Position numbers and translations under genes: made by a program. This document shows, one piece after another, positions 25,640 to 36,226 of a DNA stretch of 64,000 bases. Within the stretch, counting starts at the first letter, position 1; each line of letters begins with the position of its first letter. The notes under the pieces were generated by a model that was not told the origin of the DNA, made no database searches, and worked only from the letters and a program-made list of their open reading frames with translations. Origin of the DNA: Glebionis coronaria (taxonomy: Eukaryota; Streptophyta; Magnoliopsida; Asterales; Asteraceae); contig CM046875.1 in assembly GCA_025667525.1 (NCBI GenBank), positions 203,604,271 to 203,668,270 of the forward strand. The letters are read 5' to 3'.

Positions 25640-28304
25640 ATCTTCCCCCATGGGACGACGTGTAGAATTCCTTACAATATTTTTCCTAACAAGTACATAA
25701 TGATAAGAACAAGAGCTTTCATGAAGCGTCCAATGCTGATGATGTCTTCTGAGGCCTTTGACTTCAAAACGACTCATCTTTAAAGTAACTTGTAGTAGAA
25801 ATACTGTTACGGCACGAGCTAAGTAATCCATATACTTCTGGTTAAGGAGAAGCTTCTGAATTAACTTCCCCCTAATTCATGCCACATAAACTTGATGTAG
25901 AAGCTTTTAAATAGCTTCCCCCTAAACCAACAATCCTCGTAAGTAACTTCAAAGCTTTCAATAAAGGTTAGAATGATTAAGCGTACAGCGGAATCTAACA
26001 AGCAAATCCCATCATATAACATGATAACGTTGCTAAGAGGGATTGAAAGTTTGGGGCACACCAAGTAGATCAACAACTTCTCTTCTCACGCTTGAATAAT
26101 TCTTTTGAATTTTTCTTCCCCCTGAGAGTTCAAGTTATGCATACTAGAAAGAATCAAGACATTTCTTCCCCCACATAGTTGAAGAAAATAAATCAATCCG
26201 GAGTATGAAGCTCAAATACTGAAGTAGACACTTTATCCCATTCATGAAGTTGACATCGTAACACCAGAGTCAATTAAGTCCCGGAAATGCACATATCTTC
26301 TTCCGGAGATGCACCAGAGTCAATTAAGTCCCGGTAATGCATATCTCTCCATATAGGATATTGATGATGAATAATTGCAACAGCCAAACAATTAAACATC
26401 GAATCGGTAGTGTACCGTTTAGAGATTGATAACGCCACGAGTTAAAGCACTGATTTTCTCTGCGGTTATGACAAATGTCATCCCGGAATGTCTTCAAATC
26501 AAAAGAAGGTATGAAGTTCATCACGTGTACTCGTTGTGCGTTCAATGTGTCTTCTTCTTCCCCCTTGATGGTTTCGAAACTCGGAACCATCAACAAATCG
26601 TACGCACATATACCTGAAATCTCGTGAGAATAATAAACAAGCTGAATTATATATTTTGTGAGAATCAGCTGTTGATTGAAAATCTCTACTCATAAACTCT
26701 CCATGGCTATCTTTACCAACCCACTTGAAAGCAATTTGAAGTGACCACTGATAGAATGAACCAAATACATCAAACGTGAAACTGAATAAGAATCCTTCGA
26801 TCTTGTGACTTAAGCCTGCACTATTGTTGAATGAAGAACGGTGGAGAAATCTCTAAACTCAATGCATCACTGAAGAAGTCTATAAGCACAACACCTCTTG
26901 AAATTATCCACGTCGACTAAGCGCGTGACACTGAGTACAACAATGTAACCCCTTTAAGTGATAGTTATCCGAGTTATCAACCAACCACCCGAACCCAAAA
27001 ACTAGATAAACAAGTCTACATTCTAAGATTAAGCACGAGCAAGTTATCTTTGAAAGATAAAATAAGTTCACGCCTTCGAAAAATCCGTCTCCAACTTCAC
27101 ATAATTTGTACCCGATCAAATAAACCCGTAGCCACTAAAAAATCGCCAAATTTTTCTTCTGTCTCGTCAAATAATTTTGTCACATTTGTCTCGTCATATT
27201 TTGTCTCGGCACTTTGTCACGTCACATTTGTAAATACAATCAATTTTGGCCCAAAAAATACTTATTTTCGTCCGTTCAAAAAGCCCAAAATTTGCAGTCC
27301 ATGAATATAGTCCATCTCTTCTTGACACACGGCCTAATCCCAACCCGGTCCAAGAAGTAGAAAAACAAGTTATTTAAGATGCAACCCTAAAAACTCTCAC
27401 ACAACTACCCTAAGCACACTCTTAGATATATCCTCCCCCCATCTCTCTCCATTTACTACTCCCATCAAAAATAGATCTGCTCCCATCTCTCCAAAAACTA
27501 CCCGCCCCTAAAATCCTCCAACCTCCATCGCAGAAAACAAAATCATCAACTCCTTTAATCAAGTCACATATACCTATCATGGACACTCGATGATCAGCCG
27601 AAACCTCCATCATCTTTCGTCACAAACCCAACCAATCGGTGTGCTAATCGTTTATCCAAGAACACAAGAGAAAAAATCTTTAAGATCTTACACGAAAAGG
27701 TCTCGGGTAAGGTTTGCATGTGGCAGATTTGAGTGGTAACCGAAACAGAGAAACGAATATAACAAAAATTGTTATAATTCGTTCTTGTATTTTCGAACAG
27801 TAGGTTAATTGCATGATTGTTTTCGAGTGTTCTTGTGATATATTGAAATCGAAACAAAGAAAATATTCTAACATGATTGTTATACTTATTTTCTTTAAAT
27901 TCGTAAATTAAACAAGGGATATTACTTTTGTCAGATCGATGAGGAGGGATGTTCTAACATTCATGATCTTTAGGGATCAGTGGAATATTTGAACTAATCT
28001 TAGATCATCAATTATATTTTTGTTAATTGGTTTTCGAGTCTAGAAAAGACGGGGATAGGAGACGATGGGATTAGGATAGACTTTTGGTGTTGTGGAGTTA
28101 TAAGGTGGAAAGTTAAATTGGTTCAGTGCATGAGACTCATTGAGTCACCTGAGTCAACTCGGTAATGACCGAGTTGACTCGGCTATGTTGGTGAAAGATT
28201 TTACCCATTGCAATGTTCATTGATTTCATTTGCATCGAAATGTTGTTGTTTTTGAGTCAAAGCAATGTTTTCAGAAAAAATAATGCACCATCAGAATGTT
28301 TTGT
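25640..28304 (-). other. Interior of the non-autonomous element, no genes
   Basis: No known domain on either strand. It contains six PPT-like GGGGGAAG motifs on the minus strand (25642-25650, 25864-25873, 25914-25923, 26111-26122, 26163-26172, 26552-26564). A 30-bp direct repeat with 50-bp period (CACCAGAGTCAATTAAGTCC ... at 26262 and 26312) lies within it. A GAGTCA/GAGTTGACTCG cluster is at 28130-28185. Confidence 0.7.
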
Positions 28305-28500
28305 AGTCTCCATCAGAATGTTTTTAAGTCTTCATCGGAATGGTTTTTAAGTCTCCATCAGAATCAATGAAACACCCCATCGAAATAGCTATCCGAATAG
28401 CCATTGGAATAACCATCCAAATAACCATCGGAATAAGCATAATTGGAGTCCCCATCGGAATCCCCATCTGAATCCCCATCGGAAAAGGGTTTTGACCCAT
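28305..28500 (-). repeat. Irregular array of ATTCCGATG motifs in the leader of the non-autonomous element
   Basis: On the minus strand ATTCCGATG and close variants (ATTCTGATG, ATTCGGATA, ATTTCGATG) occur about fifteen times, partly joined as GGGG-ATTCCGATGGGG. The array begins about 290 nt downstream of the PBS. Open frames through it give Met/Ile/Pro or Asp/Ser/Gly repeats and are not believed. Confidence 0.8.
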
Positions 28501-28795
28501 TTTCATGTTTTTTCCAAAAAAAAATGGATCCGTTATCTGTTGTCCTTTTCCCAATGAAAATAGATCTGATAGATGTTAAGGAACAAACAGACGTGTAACA
28601 ATGGACAAAGATTTCATGAAACCAAGAATGAATACTGATTAATAAATGGATGACCACAAACATCGTGACAAAAGATCGTGACAAAAGATTGACAAATCGG
28701 ACAAAAAATGATAGAACGAGACAAAAAAAATTTTAGACCACCAAATCAAAAACATGAACACGATCCAAGGATGGAACCGAGGCTCTGATGCAAAT

Positions 28796-29080
28796 TGTGG
28801 ATTTGCTTTTATCTAATTCGGTGGTCTAGGTGGGTTGTGGAAGATGGTAGCCATTGTTGAGATAGAGAGAAGAGAGGTTGTGTGTGAAAGAAAGAAAAGA
28901 TGTATTAAAACACAAATGGAAACACAAGCAACACCCCTCCTTGGAAGCCTAGGAGGGGTATATATATAGCCACACACCATACACTTAACTATACATTGAA
29001 CCTAGTCTAGTCTAGGCGTGTGTGACTATGATAACTAATGGGAATTCTTAAATGTCGTCACATAAAGTGAATTTCCAACA
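28796..29080 (-). repeat. 5' LTR of the non-autonomous element
   Basis: 285 bp. The TATA box is at about 28960-28968 on the minus strand. The adjacent inverted repeat (28933-28959) has arms ACCCCTCCTAGG and CCAAGGAGGGGT with one mismatch. The PBS follows at 28793. Confidence 0.9.
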
Positions 29081-32000
29081 ACATCTCAATCCATTAAATA
29101 ATGGCAAACATATAGAGTTTACAAGCATATGTATCCATTAAACAATGACAAGCATATAAAGTTTATAAGAATATGAATCCATTAAATAATGGCAAGCATA
29201 TAGGGTAAAGCTTACCCAGTTACGATAGCACTAAGCTCATTACAAAACTTTTGCGAAGTGATTAAAAAAAACGCATTTTACGTCCATAAGCAACAAAACA
29301 TAGCATTATCATCATAGAGATAACTTCAACAAAAAAATCAAGAAAACAAGTTGCATTCATAAGCAACCAACAAGCATTATCTTCGTAAGTGTAACCTAAG
29401 TGAAGTAATTTAAGAAAACGATAGTTTTGCATCAACAAAAGATGTTACAAGTATTATCACACTTCAAATACATTAATCATATAAGGCATATCAAAAGAAG
29501 ATATGACTCACTCACATGTTCACAATATGTATCATAAACAATATTTGCAAAGTATAACCACATATCTATCACAAACAATCTTCTAAACGTATAAACACGT
29601 ATTTGACATCAACAAGCATGCATCTTCTCTAAAAGAGGTCTAAAACATTTATAAAGCGATTCCAAAATATAAAGATAGGGTATTAACTCAAATCGATATG
29701 TAGAGCAATTTGAAAAAATGCAAATACCAAGAGCAGCGTAACCTAAATCGGAACTGCTCGATACCAGAAGTGGCAATCTTTCTTATCGATTATTTCCCAA
29801 TACTCAAATCGATGTATCCAATTTTTCCTGATGAAAGGTTTCATCAATACCACCGGTTGATAAACTGTTTATATCTCATGTCGAAATTGTTCGGTAATCG
29901 GTTCAGTAAGATGAAGCAGAAGATATCACAAATGTAATATATATAACTAATATATATTACACACAGATGAGAGGAACATGTATATAATTCATAGCTTGAA
30001 TTATATAACTACGACAAACAACGCACGAATAACTCGGTGTATACATTACACGCGACATGTATTAGACTCAAGAAAGATGACAACTCAAAAGAATAAAATA
30101 GTCAAAGCATACAATACCTTGCAACTCTTAAATAAGAAAGAAAATAAATGAAACTAAAATGATTTGACACATTTTCTAAATCACCCATTAATTAAATAGA
30201 TATCACTTTATAAAAGCAAGCACACGTTTTAGAGTTTAAAACGAAGTTTCAAAAGTATATATACAATAATTATGACTTTATAAAATAATATATATAAATA
30301 ATTATTTATTTGCTCGACAATTGATGTTTCTCAAAGTATTTAAGTTTCTAAATAATATTTATGAAAAGTAATAAATATTAAATTTATAGATTCTTCGGCA
30401 TGACCTGTTCGTTTATATAACATTTCCCATATCTACAAAATATAATATTTTCACTTTCAAAATCAATCCGTGTTGCCAACGTCCAGATATTTATATTATA
30501 TAAAATTAATCGATGTTGAACCGTTAAAAATATAATTAAACTAATTAATAACTAAATCAATGATCAACCAAACACTTTCAACCATAAACCCAAACGCCTT
30601 TTAGGCTCTCAAAACTCATAACCAACGCTCCCAAATGGACAGCATACCCTTTCTCCAAACGCCCTATTATGACAGTTTAAATCTAAATCCAAACACACCC
30701 TTATGAGTTGTTACACTAATATCCAAACACCATTTTAACAGATTTTTACACACAAACTCACACAAATTTCAGATCTACATCAAAATCATAAGTAACACAA
30801 AAACAAGATCCTCATCACTACCACAAGCCCGACACCTCCTTAGGTGCGGCTGTGGTGGCTACTAACCCGCCGAACACCAACTAGGTGATGTGTTTTTAAC
30901 ATAATCAAGCAAACAAACACCCCTCCCAGCTATGACGGATGAATACAGTCGGATTAATAGTACACGGCGGCTGAGGCCGTGGCTGCTAATTGGTGATGGT
31001 AGATTCGTGGTGGTGGCTAGACAGCTGTTGACCGAAGGTGTTGATCCGACAGTGGATCTAGTGGTTTTATATGGTGGTCATGTTGAGGATATAGTTTATA
31101 TTAATATGGACGTTCGTTTAGGTGGTAATATTGGTATGAAGCGGCAGCTGCTGGTGGTATAGTGGCAGCGACAGCATGGGTGATGATGGTGGTGACGTGG
31201 TGGAGGACAGAAGCTTGATGGTGGATGTGGTCACACTTGGGTGGCGTCGGCTTGGTGGCTGGAGATTGTGGACAACGACAAATCGAGTGGTGGGTTGCAA
31301 ATGTGATGGTGGTGGCTGGTGTTGTGGGTGTTAGTGGTTTTGATGATGGTTGATCATGATGTATTGGGTGGCGGATGTGGCTGAGCAACAAGTAGTGGCG
31401 GCAGCCGGTGGTTGCCGGTGACGGCTGCCAGAGTGATGAGTGACAGAGAATTAGGGTTAGGGTTTTGTAGGTGTATGTGTTTTTGTATGAAAAATGAAAT
31501 TTTAGTATATAAATGTATATTTATATTAAAATAAAAGTGGAAGGATGGGATAGTTGAGGGTTAAAATTGTAACTTTTCTTATAACTTTCGTCAACCCCCA
31601 AATTAGGCCCAACAGAAGCCCACGAGTTTTGGGGACTGTTACGTCATGATTGTCTAATTCTTGATCCGAGAGAACGACTTCTATGCCAAATATCACACGC
31701 GACTGCAAATAATTATACAGTCAAGTACCTGAGAATACATGCTTAAAATCATAAACATAAAGTTGGTGAGTTCATAAGTTTTATTAAAATATATGACACA
31801 TCAAAAGTTTAAAAAGTCCACTACCAAAAGTAGTATCGTAAAAGCGTTTAGAAATCCAGAGTTTTGAAACAAAAGCAACGCTTATCACAAACTTGAGTCA
31901 TATATCAACATTTAGCCAAAAGCATTACACTCAACACAAAATAATTACGTTCATATTCAAGATTCCTATCAACATCACATGCAAGATTCATATCAAGATC

Positions 32001-32486
32001 ACATGCACAATTCATATCAAAATCATGGCAAGATTCACATTCAAGACTAATAAGTGTGAAAACACTTATCCTTTTACCACTTATTTCCAATAATAACAAG
32101 ACCAAAACGTGTATTTTATGTCGTAAAAGTCGGAATTATGTGTGGTTTGTGTTTTTATTGAATTTTAGGACCAAAAGATGAAAAAGGAAGAAAACACGGG
32201 CTTTCACGGGCTTTTATCGAAGAAAAAGGGAAAAGAAAAAGTCAAAAGATCAAGAGTGCAAAAAGAACGGAAGTCCAAGGCCTATTCTGAAGATTTATCG
32301 AAGAAAAAGTCTAAAGACGGAAGTTTAATGAAGTCGAAGAACTCAAGTCTAATAGAAGAAGAAAATTACAAGACAAGTTCAATATACATCGACAAATCCC
32401 GAGACGACGTCGAGAAAGACAAATGATTTAAATCGAGTCGAGAAGAAAGAAAGAAGAGGCAACACATGCACACCTTCCCATTTTCC

Positions 32487-32519
32487 CTATAAATACCCTC
32501 CTAATACACATTAGGAGGG
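32487..32519 (+). promoter_or_regulatory. TATA box plus perfect hairpin in the TAATA-ended element
   Basis: CTATAAATA (32487-32495) is followed directly by arms CCCTCCTAAT (32496-32505) and ATTAGGAGGG (32510-32519) with a 4-nt loop. Confidence 0.6.
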
Positions 32520-33043
32520 TTGGTTAGTTTTTAGTTAGCTAGTTTTATTTTTCATTTTTCCTTTCTAGTTTTTAGAGAGAGAAAGTTCCACACTTTCTCT
32601 CACTAAGTTTTCATCTTTTCTTTCTTTTAACCTTTCAAGTTTAAACCTTTTGGTATTTTTATTTCATTAATCAAGTTCAAGTTAAGCTTTTTGTTCATTA
32701 ATCTCTTTCTACCTTTCTTGATTTTAGTTTACTTTTGGTGCGAAATATTTATGATCCGTGTTCATCTTGATGTTTTCGTGCTTAAAAAGTTAATCTTTTG
32801 ATTCCTACAAAAGCTTTAAGATCTTTGTGCTTATTGGCTTATTTGTATGTTTAGCTTATTTACTTTTTGAAAGTTTTATAAAAAAGTTTCATCTTTTTAT
32901 GGTTTGATTTAAAAGATTGCTTATTTTAAGTTGGAAAAGTTGTTATTCAAGCTTATTTAGTTCATTTCATTGCTGATTTGGTGAGTTTTAGTGTTAGCTT
33001 ATCAAACATAGCTTATCACTAGCTTATTTTCGAATCCCAAATG

Positions 33044-33510
33044 AATCGGAAAAGGGTAAACCCTTTTCCGATTAGGCATTCCGATTGGCCTTCTTTATTC
33101 CGATCACTTGATCGGATTGGGGTTTTAAACATTCCGATTTGATAATTAGTATTCCGATCACTAAGATCGGAAAGGGGTTTTATCATTCCGACTGTGGGAT
33201 TATTTGATATTCCGACTGGAGTAATTTTGCCTTATTCCGATAGCTTGATTTTAAGACATTCCGATTGAGACTGTTTCACAATATTCCGACAGGATTCCGA
33301 TTGCACTATCATTCCGACTGAAGGACTTATTGATATTCCGATCTATGGTGTTATTATTGATATTCTGATTGGAGTGGTTTTGATTCATTCAGACAGCAAG
33401 TTTCCATTAATATTCCGATTGCATTTCCGATTAGGGTGTATTCCGACCAATATTCATTTTATGCATTCCGATCAGATTCCGATTAGCAGCATTCCGACGG
33501 GTTTAATTTC
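33044..33510 (+). repeat. Irregular ATTCCGAT array with hairpins
   Basis: About nineteen copies of TTCCGA, mostly ATTCCGAT or ATTCCGACT, at uneven spacing. It opens with a perfect inverted repeat, AATCGGAAAAGGG/CCCTTTTCCGATT (33044-33073, loop TAAA). It also contains TTCCGATC/GATCGGAA near 33150-33172. Located 550-1020 nt downstream of the TATA box. Confidence 0.85.
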
Positions 33511-34009
33511 TTGTTTTTACAAAGTTTTCATGTTTTAGATTTATTAAGTGTTCAAGTATTTTTCTAATCTTGTCTTTAAGTTTTCAAGCATTTATTTTTA
33601 ACTCATTATTTTAATTTAATCTGTAAAGCTCTTACTTTACTCAACGACATTCACATATTTGCTAATAGTTTAAAATAGATAATCAAACCAAACCATTTAT
33701 TATTCCACCAAGAACAATTGAGTCACACTTTGAACCAATAATCAACTCGAAGAGATCGGAAACAACGAACTTTGATACTTGGAAAACCCGTGTATTAAAG
33801 ACCAATACAAGATCATATCAAAGGTTCACAATTCAAGATCATAGCAAGATTCAATTCAAGATCAACATAAGCTCATAACAAGATTCACATTCAAGACAAA
33901 TACAAGATCATATCCAAGGTTCACAATTCAAGGTCATAGCAAGATTCAATTTAAGATCAATGTAAGATTATAGCAAGATTCACATTCAAGATTAATTGGA
34001 CAACAATGT

Positions 34010-34190
34010 TTTAAAGCATATGAATCTTATTATAGGAGGGCAATCATATAAAGTTTAAAATCATATGAATCCATTGAATAATAGCAAGCAAATAAAATTT
34101 AGAAGCATATGAATCCATTAAATAATGGCATTTATATAAAATGTAGAAGCATATGAATCCATTGAATAATGGCAAGCATATAGGGTACCC
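34010..34190. repeat. Tandem AGCATATGAATCCATT repeat
   Basis: Four to five units of about 45 bp (AGCATATGAATCCATTRAATAATGGCA then an ATATAAA stretch). Parallel units lie at 29090-29200 and 21665-21735. Confidence 0.75.
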
Positions 34191-34742
34191 AGTTACGATT
34201 GCAATTAGCTCATGACAAAACTTCCGCGAAGTGATTCAATACAAAACATATTTTGCGTCTATAAGCAAGCAACATAGCATTATCATCATAAAGATAACCT
34301 CGTCGAATAAATCAAAAAAACAGGAATTGCATCAACCAAAGGATGTTACAAGCATTATCACGTCTCAAGTACATTAGCATATAAGGCAGATCAAAAGAAG
34401 CTATGAATCACTCATATATTCACAATATGCAGCATAAACAATACTTGCAAAGTATAACCACATATGTATCACAAATAATCACCAAAACGTATAAACACGT
34501 ATTTGACATCAACAAGCATACATCTCCCTCAAAAGAGATATAAAACCTTTATAATGAAATTCCGAAATAGAAAGAGGGGGTATGAACTCAAATCGATGTT
34601 GAAGAACAATTAGCAGAAATACGAATACCAAGAGCAGTGTAACATAAACTAGAGTTGCTCGATACCAGAGGTCGCAATCTATGTTATCGATCATTTCCCA
34701 GCATCTAAATCGATGCATCCAAGCTTTCCCGATGAAACGTTT

Positions 34743-35578
34743 TGTAGAAACTAGAAGGGGGGTTGAATAGTTTCTAATTACTTTTTCTAAAAAATTCGCA
34801 AAACCCACTATGCGCGGTTCTTTAAACATGTTTGCGGTTCGTTATCACTAAAAAACCGAGTGTCCCTTTTAGGAACCGCCGACAGTGAACTAGGCTATTT
34901 ATTACATGGTAAGCTTTGACAATCCTTGGTATCAAATTCTCGATCAAGCTTGACTAGATATGAGATGTGTTTAATTGAAACATAGATACTACAAGTAAGA
35001 AAACAAACAAACACATCGAATCAAGAGTAAATTAAGCAATAGTCTAAACATTAAGCACACACATACTAAGCATAAGCTTTTCTGCAACTAAGATGTTTAG
35101 ACTAAGTAATGTAAACTTGACCATAATATAGACATGAAGCACACACGTACTAAGCCTTAACTTTTATGCAATTTAGATGTTTAGATTATGAGATGCATAC
35201 AACACACAACAACATATAAATGCATCAATAAGAGTAAAGACATAAATTTAAAGGAAAGTACCGACACGATGATTTATAGTGGTTTGGTCACTAAGCTCCT
35301 CTTCGCCCTACTCCACTCCTCGAGTACACCTTACAGCTCGAGAGTTACTTCACTAGTCAACAAAATCCTTAAAGTGGAGAAACCATACACAACGTTGCTT
35401 ATCCAATTTCTGACTCTAAGCTAAAAGTCGAGTCCTAATCTTAGGTAGGACCAATCTACACAACGTCGCCCACTTCACCATTTTATGACACAATTATAGA
35501 TGTCCGGTCCTAATCTTAGGTAGGACCAATCTACACACAACTTACACCACTTCTAAATTGACACACCAATTTGGATCT
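34743..35578 (+). repeat. Left part of an unidentified LTR-type sequence, cut by element E
   Basis: It begins TGTAGAAACTAGAAGGGGGG with AGAAACT/AGTTTCT as inverted repeat around GGGGGGTTGAAT. This kind of start is known from several plant LTR families, so an LTR is likely. No proteins. Two internal direct repeats: GTCCTAATCTTAGGTAGGAC at about 35429 and 35507, and AAGCACACACRTACTAAGC at about 35052 and 35136. Element E begins at 35579 with probable target GATCT (35574-35578). The rest would lie beyond the right edge. Confidence 0.5.
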
Positions 35579-36160
35579 TGATGACGTATAGTCCCCATTC
35601 GGGTCAGGAACCCGGTCCACGGGTACTACCCGTATCCGGCCCATCACAGATGGGTGGGAATAAAGTCATTTGAGCTTATGGGCTTTAATGAACAGTAACC
35701 GCACAAACGTGTGCGACCCACGGCCCGGCATGGCCGGTACAGGGTTAGACAGAATCATATTCTGTCTATGATTAGGATTTGCCCCAATAAAGAGGATATT
35801 CACTCACCATATTTACAAGATAACAATCAATCTAATTCTGGTGCTTATCCTTTCCTTGGGGCAGAAGTATCAGTGACAGCCCCTTAGGGTTTCACTGCCT
35901 TTAAAAGGAACCCCCAAGGGTTCCACAAAGGTATTACGTTCTATACACTCTCAAATCATCCAATTCCTACAAACCCTAACCGATTACATACTCTCACGCC
36001 GGAGTCTAATCGTGGGAAACATTCCCACAGTAAGTCTAACGCGTGTTGTTTAGTGTGCAGGATCCCAACCATACAGTTCACTTGGTGCAGGAGCCGGAGC
36101 CCAACCAGCCCGAATTAAGCCTAATTCGGGTCTAGCAAGGATCACCCAACTTTTGCATCA
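35579..36160 (+). repeat. Element E 5' LTR (582 bp)
   Basis: It starts TGATGACGTATAG and ends TTTTGCATCA, with matching TGATG/CATCA ends. It is followed 6 nt later by the PBS. A TATA-like CTTTAAAAG (35899-35907) is followed by a perfect hairpin GGAACCC/GGGTTCC (35907-35924). The boundaries rest on these signals because the 3' LTR is not visible. Confidence 0.75.
35899..35924 (+). promoter_or_regulatory. TATA-like box plus hairpin, element E LTR
   Basis: CTTTAAAAG directly followed by arms GGAACCC (35907-35913) and GGGTTCC (35918-35924), loop CCAA. Confidence 0.55.
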
Positions 36161-36166
36161 ACAAGT

Positions 36167-36183
36167 TGGCGCCATCCGTGGGA
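36167..36183 (+). other. Primer-binding site of element E
   Basis: TGGCGCCATCCGTGGGA, the usual PBS form of Tat-type elements, 6 nt inside the 5' LTR. Confidence 0.85.
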
Positions 36184-36226
36184 CCCATTACACTAAGCTA
36201 GAGAGAAATCTAATCTTGAATTCCCA

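Larger units (their letters stand above)
25355..29080 (-). mobile_element. Non-autonomous LTR element without pol (3.73 kb, LARD/TRIM-like)
   Basis: Two 285-bp LTRs (25355-25639, 28796-29080) begin on the minus strand TGTTGGAAATTC and end AAATCCACA. The PBS TTGCATCAGAGCC (28781-28793, minus) matches the tRNA-iMet PBS at 11 of 13 positions. A PPT (ATGGGGGAAGA, minus, about 25641-25651) abuts the 3' LTR. The flanking bases GCATT/ACATC look like a mutated 5-bp target duplication. In the 3.16-kb interior no reading frame resembles gag, protease, RT or integrase. It would depend on proteins of a copia helper. It is inserted in LTR-like copy 2, 38 bp from the Del-type solo LTR. Confidence 0.85.
21060..31586 (-). 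repeat. Degenerate LTR-like copy 2, interrupted by two insertions
   Basis: Pieces 21060-21732, 25317-25354 and 29081-31586 form one LTR-type sequence without genes. 21080-21260 matches 31650-31810 closely (shared CTGAGAATACATGCTTAA and AAAGTTGGTGAGTTCATAAG). 29090-29290 matches 34040-34270. It carries a short tandem array at 21405-21640 and GGT-rich sequence at 31000-31430. The only open frames there are low-complexity (His/Thr/Pro or Gly/Val rich). Minus orientation is inferred from likeness to the element C LTR. Confidence 0.55.
32048..33797 (+). mobile_element. TAATA...TATTA-ended insertion (1.75 kb), probable solo LTR of an uncharacterised family
   Basis: A perfect 5-bp duplication AAGAC (32043-32047, 33798-33802) flanks it. 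It begins TAATAAGTGTGAAAACACTT, which folds into a terminal hairpin, and ends CCCGTGTATTA. The same start is found at 61121. A TATA box (CTATAAATA, 32487-32495) is followed by a perfect hairpin (32496-32519) and a long leader-like region with a motif array. No protein domain is seen; a Lys-rich frame at 32178-32426 lies before the TATA box and is probably chance. The 5-bp duplication plus promoter layout suggest an LTR, but the ends are not TG...CA. Confidence 0.65.
31587..34742 (-). repeat. Degenerate LTR-like copy 3, interrupted
   Basis: It starts with CAACCCCCAAATTAGG ... GGACTGTTACGTCATGATT, matching the start of the element C LTR (ACACCCCCAAAATGCC ... GTTGTTACGTCATAAT). It then follows LTR-like copy 2 in order. 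It is interrupted at 32048-33797 by the TAATA-ended element and at 34743 by the next LTR start. No genes. Confidence 0.55.

Noticed and set aside
28324..28684. Met/Ile/Pro- and Asp/Ser/Gly-repeat frames
   Set aside because: Both frames read the same ATTCCGATG array; periodic composition explains them.
31101..31391. His/Thr/Pro-rich frame on the minus strand, possible small protein
   Set aside because: The sequence is GGTG-rich low complexity inside an LTR-like copy. No start context or domain was seen.
32178..32426. Lys-rich frame, candidate nucleic-acid-binding protein of the TAATA-ended family
   Set aside because: It lies upstream of the TATA box, and the homologous part at 61250-61500 does not keep the same protein frame.
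32048..33797. Helitron interpretation of the TAATA-ended element
   Set aside because: A 5-bp target duplication is present and there is no CTRR end with a 3' hairpin, so a Helitron does not fit.
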